This document shows, one piece after another, positions 23,952 through 33,830 of a stretch of 64,000 nt of DNA (positions are counted from its first letter, which is position 1; each line of letters begins with the position of its first letter). Location of the stretch: contig CM049308.1 of assembly GCA_026874595.1 (NCBI GenBank), forward strand, positions 81,082,124 to 81,146,123, in the 5' to 3' direction. The notes under the pieces were generated by a model. The model was not told the DNA's origin. It saw nothing but the letters and a program-made list of their open reading frames with translations, and did not search any database. The position numbers and the translations under genes were made by a program. The DNA comes from Sipunculus nudus. Lineage: Eukaryota > Annelida > Sipuncula > Golfingiida > Sipunculidae.

Positions 23952-26600
23952 TTTTAGCTCAGCTGACTGCAAGTCATCTGAGCTATAGCGATCACCCTTT
24001 GTCCGGCGTCCGCCCGTCTGGCCGTCCGTTAACAGGGCACAAATCGTAACCGCTGGACCTGGAACCTTCATACTTAATATCCAGGGAAGTCCATGAAAAA
24101 TCTCCTTGGAAACCTGAAATTAGGTCTCTGTTATCCATATCCTTTGAGCTATGGGGCTCTGAAGTACGCCCCCCCCCCTGAATAATGCAAAATTTAATAC
24201 AATAGCTCAAGTATCTGAATAACTACTACATTGATGGCCATGATTCTTTGCATGAATATTGATCATGGGATGTTCCATCACTTCCTGCAGACTGGTGGCG
24301 CCACCTGTATTTTTTCCATTTTTTACATATTTTTTTCTCTATTTTTAGACCTGCAATGAAACTGTCATCTGTTAACAGGGCACAAATCGTAACCACTGGA
24401 CCTGGAATCTTTAAACTTAATATCCAGGGAGGTCCATGAAAAGTCTCCTTGAAAACCTGAAATTAGGTCTCTGTTACCCATATCCTTTGAAGTAAATACC
24501 CCTCAGAATAACTATATTTTTTTAATTTGTACGCATTCTTTTTCTCTTTTTGAGACTTTCAAATAAAGCCTCATCTTGTAACAAGGCACAAATCGTAACC
24601 ACTCGACCTAGAATCTTCATACTTGACATCTAGGGAGGTCCATGAAAAATCTTCATGAAATTCTGAAATTAGATCTCTGTTACTCATATCCTATGAGCTA
24701 TGGGGCTCATAAGTACCCCTAAAATAATTTAAAATGTGATAAAAAAAGACTGTGTTCGTTTCTGGAGAACTCCTTTGAGACCCTAGGACCAATCTTTCCG
24801 TAACCCAGGCATAGTTGTTCCCTTATCTATGTAGTTGTGCATAACAAAGACAGGTGGCACCACCTGCAATCCTTTCTGTGCAGTCTGAATCTGGGTGTCT
24901 TTTAGATAACAGCCGATATCTCAGGAGTGGCTCAATGTATTGAGCTGAAAGTTTGCATGTCCATAGATCTTAGATCTCTCCATCTTGTAATCACGACTGG
25001 TGGCGCCACCTACAATACTTTTTGCGTAGCATCCATCTGTGCATTTGCCATCTGTTCTTCTTAGTGGTTCTTCAATGTATTGGGTTGAAATTGTGCACGT
25101 TCATAGATCATCGACACCTCCATCTCGTAAAAAAGACTGGTGACGCCATCTGCAATAATTTTCACATGGCGTCCATCCGTATGTTTGCTTTTGGTAAAAA
25201 TTGCTCATACCTCAGGTTCAAGGTATTGGTCTGAAATTTGGCATGTCCATCCACCTTGGAAAGTTTTCTCGTAAACCAGACAGGTGGCGCCACCTACCTT
25301 CCCGTTTTTGTAGAATAAATTAATGCCCTTTTCTCAGGAGTGATTCGCCATTTTAGCCTGAAATGGTGCATACCCATAGATCTTGGACTCCTCCATCCTG
25401 TACTCAAGACTGGTGGTGCCATCTGCAATGATTTTCCGGTGGTGTCTATCTGTATGTGTGCTTTGGGTGAAAATTGCCCATATCTCCGAAGTGGTTCAAG
25501 GTATTGGTCTGAAATTTTGCAAATCCATCCATCTTGGGAAGTTCTCATAAACCAGACAGGTGACGCCACTTACCTTCCCATTTCCGTAGAACAAATTACT
25601 GATCTTTTCTTAGGATTGGTGTGCCATATTGGCCTGAAATTTTGCATATCAAAATATCTTGGACTCCTCCATGTTGTACTCAAGACTGGAGGCACCATCT
25701 GCATTTGTTTTCCTGTGGTGTCTATCTGTACGTTTGCTTTGGATGAAAATTGCTCATATCTTAGGAATGGTTCAAGGTATTGGTCTGAAATCTGGCATGT
25801 CAATCCGTTTTGGAGAGTTTTCTCATAAACCAAACAGGTGGTGCCAGGTGTTTTTGTAGATTAAATTAATGCCCTTTTCTCAGAGTTTTAGTGGACTATA
25901 TTGAGGAGTGGTGTGACATACCACTCAATCCATCCCTCACTCCACCTGTACCACTCTGACTTCGGCTGATACACATTGTCGCCAGGCAAATGTTTTAGTT
26001 AAAAATGTGATACAAAAACTCCAGTATCTGAATAACTAATGCACTGATGACCATCATACTTAGCATGCATATTGATCATGGAGTGTTTCATCAGTTCCTG
26101 AACAAACTTTTTTTCAATTTTTTAGGCATTTTTTCTCTATTTATGAGACGTTCAAATGAAATGGTCATCTGTTAACATGGCACAAACCGTAACTGCTGAA
26201 CCTAGAACCTTCATACTTGACATCAAGGGAGAATAATGAAAAATTTCCTTAGAAACCTGAAATTAGCTCTCTATCACCCATATTCTCCGCTATATATACC
26301 CCAAGAATAATTAAAAATTTGATACAAACAATAGCTCTTTTGCATGAATATTGATCATGGAGTGTTTCATCAGTTCCTGCAGACTGGTGGCACTACCTGT
26401 ATTTTTTCAAATTTTTACACATTTTTTTTCTATTTATGAGACCTTCAAATGAAGTTGTCATCTGATCAAAAGCCCACTGAAACCCATATTAAGGACTCTT
26501 CACAAAATTTATGATTTGTTTGCACTCTGGCAGTCATTTTTCTCATTGTTCAACATTCCTTGAATTCAGCTGAGCGTCATGGCCCATGGGCCACTAGTTA
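23952..26600 (+). mobile_element. Pearl/HINE-like element with long tandem core, 2.65 kb
   Basis: The left terminus TTTTAGCTCAGCTGACTGCA is followed by a GTCCG-rich block. The right terminus is CAGCTGAGCG (26567) then the perfect palindrome GGCCCATGGGCC (26581-26592) and ACTAGT. Internal unit A (ACAAATCGTAACC...GGACCTGGAA...GTCCATGAAAA...CCTGAAATTAG) recurs at about 24038, 24373, 24586 and 26180. Internal unit B is the tandem array at 24850-25860. Subterminal inverted repeats, a 3' hairpin and tandem core repeats are the classical pearl layout. It sits inside the ACCAAT element. Open frames on both strands at 25.3-25.86 kb are repeat translations. Confidence 0.65.
24850..25862 (+). repeat. 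About 140-bp tandem repeat with dimeric higher-order structure
   Basis: Each unit starts with GAC(T/A)GGTGGCGCCACCT or a variant. Starts are near 24853, 24996, 25137, 25280, 25407, 25554, 25684 and 25835. From 25137 the units alternate between a GACTGG-type (about 143-151 bp) and a GACAGG-type (about 127-130 bp), forming three dimers of about 275 bp. GGTGGCGCCACC is a perfect 12-bp palindrome at 24294, 24999 and 25283. Confidence 0.85.
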
Positions 26601-26744
26601 TGGTCGACCGTTTAGTTGCATATATTTAACCAGTTTTCTTGGTTGAGTTAAACCTTTGTTTATTTTACCATTATATTGGTTATTTTACCAACTGATTGGT
26701 CAAGCACAGTTTTAACATCAGACACAAAAGTGCTCCAAATAAAA

Positions 26745-26970
26745 TAGTAGTGATGCAAGCTTTACTGGCTGAGGGGCAAAACATCTGACTAGTAAGCCAG
26801 CGGTCACAGGTTCGGCTCCAAGATCGGGCCGAATTTGTGTTTCTCCCTTGAAACCCACGCCAAAGCAACCCGAAGCTGAAGAAAGAATTACATGAAGACG
26901 TCCAATTCATCTGAAGAATAAAACAATTGAAAAGGGGTTCGAAAGTAGTAGTGCACACATAAATGAGTCT
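26745..26970 (+). mobile_element. tRNA-headed SINE
   Basis: An A-box TGGCTGAGGGG (26766-26776) and a B-box-like GGTTCGGCTCC (26809-26819, one mismatch to GGTTCRANNCC) are 32 bp apart, as in tRNA-derived RNA polymerase III promoters. Downstream is a non-tRNA body (GGGCCGAATTTGTGTTTCTC). The anticodon-arm-like part CATCTGACTAGTAAGCCAG lies between the boxes. Not a functional tRNA: no matching acceptor stem. The 3' boundary is approximate. Confidence 0.65.
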
Positions 26971-27803
26971 ACTAGTCTGACCATCTGGAATTGGTTCATG
27001 TGACCAACTTATTATCTTATTTAACCAATTTGTTTTGGTTGACCTCAACCAAAGTACATTGGTTGAAAATAAAAAAAAAATATTTTGGTCAAACTGACCA
27101 ATTTTGTTGGTTTAAATGATCAGTTGTGTTGGTTGATGTGACCAATATATAGGTTGATTTGACCAATACCTGTTGTTTGATTCAGACCTAAATGAATTGG
27201 TTATTCTATACAATAAATTATTTGGACATATTTTGACCAATTAAATTGGTTGGATTCAACCAATTTTTTGGTTGACTCAACCAATCTGTTTTTTGAATGG
27301 ATATATAGATATGTAATACAAATAATTGTGGAGCTGACAATAAATTGTCATTGAATGACTCATAAAAACTTGATACATTATATTGGTATGTAATGAGATA
27401 TGACCTGATACTCAAGATTTAAAAGTTAGAATGTATGAAATGTAATACATTTTGCACAAGGCAATAAAAGACTTTCTCGGTCTACTAGTTTTACATTCTG
27501 CTGTTCTGAATGTCTATACAGGATTGCCACTTATTAAAGCAATTAAGCAGTAAGCGTGATACATCTCTATCAGACATTTGGCTTTCTTTAATGACCTTCT
27601 TTATAAAACATATCAGTAACATTTTCTGCTGAAGCACCACTTATTCCTTCAGCTGTTCTTTTGGTTTGGTTCAGGTTATTAAGTTCCATTACAGTGACTC
27701 CTTTAACCGGGCTGTCATAGTAAAAACTGCAACAATTAGCTACCGAGGAATAAAACCTATTAAGTATTGTTTGCGCTTCTTATGAAGATACATTCACTTC
27801 TGA

Positions 27804-27839
<36 letters not shown>

Positions 27840-28154
27840 ATATTTATTCAGAAAAAAAAAACCGTATACATGCATAACGTTAACATACATGGAAACACAT
27901 ACAATTACATACATCAGAACATGCACTTACAATACAATGTACAAGACAGTATATGCAGCTGTTCTCATTACCTGATACAATCTTATGCATTACACTTAAT
28001 TTTATAGACATGCAACATCTCTTTACCTAACAAAACATGCATCTGCATAACAACCACTAACATGCAAACATTTACAAGACAATTTTTCTGCAAATTTGCA
28101 AGGTCATCCTATTACAAAACAAAGTAAAATACTTTGAAATACATTGTATTCAAC

Positions 28155-30875
28155 TCATATATTAGTTAGTTTACCCCATTTCTTGTAATGTTTATGCAAT
28201 ATACCTTTACAATCTGCCATGTATCTTTCTACTTTTTCTGTTTCTTTTAATCTATTTTTAAATACTGCAAATAAAGATGAAAGGTGATCCTCTCTGTGTT
28301 TATAGAGGACATATTTATACAATAGGAGAATCTGATTTAACAGCATGTTCGTTTCATTTACTGGAAGGATGCCATATATAATAACACAAAGAGACATGTT
28401 TGGAATGCATAATTCATACTCCTGTAACCATGCTTGTAATTTCAAATAAAAGTTCTTACTAATTGTGCAGTGGAAAAATAAGTGAATAATAGTTTCATGT
28501 TCAATGAAACAAAATGAACACCGTGGGGTGTCTTTCAACTTCCATTTGAATAAATGTTCATTCACAGGTAAATAATTATTTAGTATTTTATACTGAAATT
28601 CCCTCAAATAGGTACTTAATGTAGTTTTATATATAGCTTGATATACCAGATCCCATGTAACAACAATATCATTCTCTATATTTAAGCATCTCCATCTTTC
28701 TTGTCCTGTTGGTGGTTTCCACAATTTATCCACAAGTGCACGATATATTTTTCTTGACTTTAAACCATTCACCGATTCAAGCCCGCTAATTGTAACAATC
28801 ACATCCATATTTTGTTCACTTTGTGTGATCTTATTACTGAAAATACACTTTTTCCATTGTGTTGGGATGGCCGCTTTTAGTGCCATCCAGTTCATGTAAT
28901 TTAGGAAACTATTACATTGATTTTTAACTTGCATAACAGCATCCCATTTCTTCCAAGATCCTTTATCATCTATCATGTCCTTGATATAACTCATCCCCCC
29001 AACATGCAAATTTTTGTAATACACTGACTTTGAATTTATTTTTATATATTTGTTGTTCCACAGATATTGAAACAGAACATCATCTGGATTTTCAGGACTG
29101 ACAGACACATAATAAGCCCAGTCCTCAAAACAATTCAAATAAAATTTTGGCAATATAGCAGGTAGCACAGTAACATCAAAATTATTCCTAATACATTGCA
29201 ATCCTCCTATTTTCCTCAATCTGTACTCTAACATCTCATTAATAATTGAGTTTGAAGTATCAAAGAAGCGTTTTACCCACATTATTCTCTGGGTCTTAAT
29301 CTTACAATCAATATCCGGTACATTAATTCCTCCATCATCATATTTTCCAATAATTGTGCTATATTTAACTTTTGGCTTTTTTGCTCTCCAGATGAAGTTA
29401 CATAAAAGTCTCTTTATAGATAGCATAGTATTTTTGGGGGGTAATAAAACATTTGTTATATACAATATCTTTGAAATACCTAGTGAGCGCACAACCTCTG
29501 CTCTACCATATAATGTCAGGTTTCTAGTTCTCCAAAGTGAGAGTATGGTTTCTAGGTTATTTTCAACCCTCTTAAAATTCTCCTTGTATACCAGATCTTT
29601 ATTATATGAAAACCTGATTCCAAGTATTTTTATACAATTGTGTGATAAATCTACCCATTTAAAATTATCATCATTTGGAGCAACATGTTTTAATGATCCA
29701 ATGTATGCAGCTTCTGACTTTTGAAGATTTATTCTCAGTGATGAGAAATATTCAAATCGATTTATTACAGACAAAGAATGTTTTAGTGATTCAATATTCT
29801 TAACAAATATAGTTGTGTCATCTGCAAACATGCATATTTTTACAACAGAATTTCCAATTTGTATTCCATGAATATTAGTGTCTTTCCTTATCATTATTGC
29901 CAATATTTCTACTGCCATTATGAATAAATAAGGAGAGAGTGGGTCTCCTTGCCGTGTCCCTCTTCCTAGCTTAAAATATCCTGTAGTGTATCCATTGTTC
30001 AAAACTGAACTTTGTATGTCCTCATGCAATAATTTTACCCATCTGATAAAGTGATTATCAAACCCAAAATATCTTAAAGTGGCAAATACAAAATCATGCT
30101 CCAAACTATCAAAGGCAGCTTCAAGGTCAGCTGCAAACATAATACCTGGTATGTTTTCTACAGAAGTATAATGCAATACATCCCATATCAATCTGATAGG
30201 TTCTGCTATATATCGCCCTTGAACAAAGGCATACTGATCAGGCTGGATAATTTTTGTTAGGTATTTTTCAATTCTCTTGACCATAATCTTACTTAATACC
30301 TTAACATCCACATTGAGTAAACTGATTGGCCTCCATGCATTTAAAAACTTTATGTCTTTCCCTGGTTTTGGTATTAATTTAACAAGAGCTTGCTTTTGAG
30401 ATATTGTTAAGGATCCAGTTTTGTAATTTTCATTTAAACATTCCGTAAGACAATCCCCAAGTTCACTGAACAAAGCTAAATATAATTCTTTTGTCAACCC
30501 ATCATTACCTGGAGTTTTATTATTTTTCATTCCCTTTAAACAATTATATACATCGTTTTTTGTAATTGGTTTACCACATGACAGTGCTTCTAATTCATTA
30601 AATTTATTCTCACACACAGGAAGGCTCTGAAAAAACTGTAATAGCTCTTGATTATTACATACTGCTTTTTTATCATACTTATCAATGAAGAATTTCCTAA
30701 TACAAGTCATAATTTCAAATGGGTCATTGATTTCTCTGCCTTCATATGACAAAGAACGTAATATTGACCTTTTTTTATTATGTTTTTCAAGGTTTAGAAA
30801 ATAGTGTGTACCCCTTCCCCTCAAGTATCCACTGAGCCCTAGACCTAAAAATAATACCTTTAGTAATGTTATCAT
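28155..30875 (-). CDS. LINE reverse transcriptase (ORF2 C-terminal part, 906 codons open)
   Basis: Open for 906 codons. Motifs in order are YFLNLEK near the start, NNKTPGNDGLTKELY (RT block 1), LIPKPGKD...NAWRPISLLN (block 2), FAADLEAAFDSLEHDF (motif A with catalytic Asp), GRGTRQGDPLSPYLF (motif B), and MFADDTTIF (motif C with the catalytic Asp pair, about residue 350). A thumb region follows, and a C-terminal Cys/His cluster RCSFCFIEHETIIHLFFHC. It would reverse-transcribe its own RNA at a nicked target. The nominal start Met is not the biological one: the frame continues from the endonuclease frame upstream through a 1-base frameshift. No stop interrupts the RT. Confidence 0.92.
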   Translation of the reverse strand: MITLLKVLFLGLGLSGYLRGRGTHYFLNLEKHNKKRSILRSLSYEGREINDPFEIMTCIRKFFIDKYDKKAVCNNQELLQFFQSLPVCENKFNELEALSCGKPITKNDVYNCLKGMKNNKTPGNDGLTKELYLALFSELGDCLTECLNENYKTGSLTISQKQALVKLIPKPGKDIKFLNAWRPISLLNVDVKVLSKIMVKRIEKYLTKIIQPDQYAFVQGRYIAEPIRLIWDVLHYTSVENIPGIMFAADLEAAFDSLEHDFVFATLRYFGFDNHFIRWVKLLHEDIQSSVLNNGYTTGYFKLGRGTRQGDPLSPYLFIMAVEILAIMIRKDTNIHGIQIGNSVVKICMFADDTTIFVKNIESLKHSLSVINRFEYFSSLRINLQKSEAAYIGSLKHVAPNDDNFKWVDLSHNCIKILGIRFSYNKDLVYKENFKRVENNLETILSLWRTRNLTLYGRAEVVRSLGISKILYITNVLLPPKNTMLSIKRLLCNFIWRAKKPKVKYSTIIGKYDDGGINVPDIDCKIKTQRIMWVKRFFDTSNSIINEMLEYRLRKIGGLQCIRNNFDVTVLPAILPKFYLNCFEDWAYYVSVSPENPDDVLFQYLWNNKYIKINSKSVYYKNLHVGGMSYIKDMIDDKGSWKKWDAVMQVKNQCNSFLNYMNWMALKAAIPTQWKKCIFSNKITQSEQNMDVIVTISGLESVNGLKSRKIYRALVDKLWKPPTGQERWRCLNIENDIVVTWDLVYQAIYKTTLSTYLREFQYKILNNYLPVNEHLFKWKLKDTPRCSFCFIEHETIIHLFFHCTISKNFYLKLQAWLQEYELCIPNMSLCVIIYGILPVNETNMLLNQILLLYKYVLYKHREDHLSSLFAVFKNRLKETEKVERYMADCKGILHKHYKKWGKLTNI

Positions 30876-31560
30876 AATATTCTTGCAATTTTTGTTTTAA
30901 TTCATAATATTCATCATGTGATTCTTGGCTCAAAGCAGTATTTAACTGACTTTCGAGTTCAGATAACCTCTGTTCCAAACTTATTCCATACTCTTTACGT
31001 TTCTTTGCCTTATTTTTACTATATTTTATTGTATATTCCCTTATCTTATATTTTAAATACTCCCATGTACTTTGAGCTGTTTTTAAAGTTACTTCTTGCC
31101 TCCATTCTGCAATTTTACGTTTTACATTACACATATATTCTTTGTCATTGAGCAAATTATTATTCATACACCAATGTGCAGGTCCTGACTTTGTATCATT
31201 TCTTGCAGATGCCTGAAATATTACTGCCGAGTGGTCAGTGTTAATACTAGGGATTATCTCACAACATGTAGTATATGACAACAACGTGTCTGATATTAAA
31301 AAATAATCAAGGCGTCTCTGAATTAAAGGTGTAGGTGAACGCCAAGTGAATGCTTTAACTGATTCATGTTTTATGCGCCATATATCACATAAGTTTAAAG
31401 TATCCATTATCACTGAGATTTTATTAACAGAGTTATGTTTAATACTTAATCTTCCTCCATCAGCATCCCAATCAGTGAGATGTACATTAAAATCCCCACC
31501 CCATATTATTTCAATGCCTTGGTCATTGCGAATTTTCAATATTTCTTGGAAAACCAGTAC
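30787..31560 (-). pseudogene. LINE APE-type endonuclease, C-terminal half, frameshifted from RT
   Basis: The minus-strand frame contains IWGGDFNVHL, an FTWRSP-like block, RRLDYFLIS and NTDHSAVIF, the ordered C-terminal motifs of apurinic-type LINE endonucleases (GGDFN, RLDYFL, DH). A lysine-rich linker then leads into RSRAQWILEGKG. The linker should run straight into YFLNLEK of the RT, but that block is in another frame. The shift falls in the run ACCCCTTCCCCTC (plus strand, about 30810-30822), consistent with a 1-base indel. The first part of the endonuclease with its catalytic Glu is missing, so the element cannot be autonomous. Confidence 0.85.
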
Positions 31561-31858
31561 ATTTTAATTTAATAGTAGGTTTCCAAATCACTATTCTGTA
31601 TATCAGCTCGTCACCATTTTATATAGAAGGCAAAAATTATATTAAACTTATAAACATATCTTACATTAGTACAGCTGAGTTTGCTCTGAAACCATTCGTC
31701 TATAAACTAGCCGTTATTATCCTACCCGTTCATTGGTTAGTACTTGAAGACCAGTGTGTATTCCAGCAATCCCACATAATATAAGAAATCAGCTAGAATT
31801 TTATTACGCTCCTCACTCGGCGGTTGCACTCTGCACTCGTCCCAGCCATCTTTTCGTG

Positions 31859-32184
31859 TAACCGCTGCTTTCTATGGCAAGGTTCTCTGGGCAGGAACAC
31901 AAGTTTGCGCACAGAGCAAAGAATTGTTATCAGACCACTGTTACTGCAGTGTGCATCCAGCCCAAATTTTCAACAAGCGACAACCGCTTTCGTTGGTCTG
32001 ATAACACCCATTCTGGCATAGAGCCAAGAATCAGACCAATGAGACCTTGTGTCTCGGTGTAATCTCACCAATGAGAGCGGGAGCATGTTTAAATTTTTGG
32101 CTGGATGCACGATTCAATATCACTGGTCTGATTACAATTCTGTTGTTCTTGTCCAGAGAACCTTGCCATGGAAAGCAGCGGTTA
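31859..32184. mobile_element. Foldback element (copy 1), 326 bp
   Basis: Left arm TAACCGCTGCTTTCTATGGC then AAGGTTCTCTGG is the inverse of right arm CCAGAGAACCTTGCCATGGA then AAGCAGCGGTTA (32153-32184). The second copy at 50403-50631 has the same arms. Interior blocks about a GTCTGAT(A/T)A core are also partly inverted. Short frames in it have no meaning. Confidence 0.8.
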
Positions 32185-32873
32185 AACGAAATCTGTCATT
32201 AAGTGCAATGGGCCGGTTTCAACCACTGATATGTCAGCCGAGAGACATCTGTGTGTCACGTGTAATCTGCAGCCTGGACTACACTCGGCTCAAAAAGAGG
32301 GATGTAGCTAGGACTACACATGTTTACTGTTTTTATTGAAACTTGTTAAAAGCATGAGCATGGCGTGTCATGTTCGACATTCTATTACTGGGTCGTTTGC
32401 GTTACATTAGCTGAACCATTATACTGGAGAGATGATACAACACCAAGTTGATCACAGACTTAATTTTCAACCTGCGTCGATATCCCGGAAGTTGTCATAA
32501 CACAACAGATTGGCCCGGTACAAACCACTCTACACAAACCAAACACCGATATATAACGTATTCCCATTAAGCAGGTAGCAACTCTAAATAAACATAAACA
32601 TAAGTTTACTCAAAATCAATAATTCTAGTTTTAGATTGAACTTTAATATTAAAGTTTTATTAAAATAAAACGAAAGGCAAACTTTTTTTCACCCATTAAA
32701 GAAACAACTAAATGATGTCACGGCCCTCAAGAGTCATAAACTTTTACTTTAATTACCATGACAACAAAAACTGACTTCACGCCTGTTCTCGCTTGAAGCT
32801 TTTCTCAAACACTGGCAAGGTATTCGCCCCTCCTTTATCTCTTCCTTTCCTTTAACCCATGATCTGTCTCTCC

Positions 32874-32875
<2 letters not shown>

Positions 32876-32950
<75 letters not shown>
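32876..32950. repeat. (TC)n(TA)n compound microsatellite
   Basis: About 19 TC units run directly into about 18 TA units. Confidence 0.95.
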
Positions 32951-32954
<4 letters not shown>

Positions 32955-33791
32955 CAACTTCGGCTTTGTTATATGTCTCATGAAAAATGTAGGAATAACA
33001 CTGAGGGGATCCATCTTTTTATATTGATTTTTTTGTGTGTTTACGCTACATTCCCTAAGGTGTAGAGAGTTTGTGCTGTAAAGTTTGGTTAGAACTGACC
33101 CCAAAGTGATTCAGATCACCAAATTAGGCGTTCAGCATTAGGAAATGCTACAACATTACATATTAAACATAAAACAGTGGTGTTAACTCAGTTGGGACAG
33201 GATTGTAATTTACTATTCAGTATGTATCAGAATCGGGCACTTATTCTAAAAAAAATCAGATAATTTTTATCTCCATCGGCTCCTGTTTACAACGTTTCAA
33301 GGGATGCTTATGAGGGAACCACCATCTGTCATGCGGGCATGTTTCCCTATTTTGTTTAATTATGGGTTATTTGATTCTCGGGTTAAGCTGTGTTATTGTA
33401 TTTATTGAAAGGAGAGTCGGTTCGCACATGGTCATTGTGTTAACAGGGGAATTCAATAGTGGTCAACCGGTGTTCGGTTCGAGTTATGCCATTTTAGCAG
33501 TAGTTTTACTTCCAATCTATTTTGTATTCAGCGTGTTCATGAATATAGATGAGCCTTAGTATCAAAGCGGTCCCAGGGACTGTATAAGACTTATGAATAT
33601 GGTTGAGCCTTCAGAAAAGATGGGTATTTAAAAGGAGTGCATAAACAGAGTGGTGATTCAGTTTCCGTGGTCCAGCCGCCAGTTGGGGACCAATGCCGCC
33701 AGTTGGGGTCCAGTACCGCCTATCAGGGACCAGTATTGCCAGTTTACGACGTCTAGATACTGTTTAACTGGACTCTGTATATAATACGACT

Positions 33792-33797
<6 letters not shown>

Positions 33798-33828
<31 letters not shown>
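33798..33828. repeat. (GT)n microsatellite
   Basis: About 15 GT units. Just upstream (33670-33740) is a short run of related CCGCCAGTTGGGGACCA units. Confidence 0.95.

Positions 33829-33830
<2 letters not shown>

Larger units (their letters stand above)
23627..27300. mobile_element. ACCAAT/ATTGGT palindromic element with TIRs, interrupted by later insertions
   Basis: The left end CACTCAAAAAAACAGATTGG and the right end, reverse-complemented, CCATTCAAAAAACAGATTGG match. Both are flanked by ATA (23624-23626 and 27301-27303). The interior (23.64-23.95 and 26.6-27.3 kb) is saturated with ACCAAT, ATTGGT and TTGGTT in both orientations, giving many possible hairpins. The middle is taken up by the HINE-like element 23952-26600 and by a SINE at about 26.75 kb. 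Without these the element would be about 0.8 kb. Family unknown to me. Confidence 0.65.
27806..31560 (-). mobile_element. Tx1/L1-like non-LTR retrotransposon (LINE), 5'-truncated
   Basis: On the minus strand the element runs from the endonuclease C-terminal half (about 31560) through reverse transcriptase (28155-30875) and a 3' UTR of about 320 bp to a 30-base A tail (T30 on plus, 27806-27835). The N-terminal half of the endonuclease and any ORF1 are absent, as expected for incomplete reverse transcription. The element lies antisense to the host gene. No clear target-site duplication was found. The long intact RT frame suggests a fairly young insertion. Clade assignment (L1/Tx1) rests on the look of the RT and C-terminal motifs and is an inference. 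Confidence 0.9.

Noticed and set aside
25294-25859. Overlapping frames of 87-162 codons on both strands
   Set aside because: They fall in the 140-bp tandem array; repeat length and low stop content explain them.
26680-27048. 122-codon minus-strand frame
   Set aside because: It translates the SINE and the ACCAAT element; no protein features.
32049-32339. 96-codon plus-strand frame
   Set aside because: It starts inside the foldback element 31859-32184 and translates its arm; no independent support.
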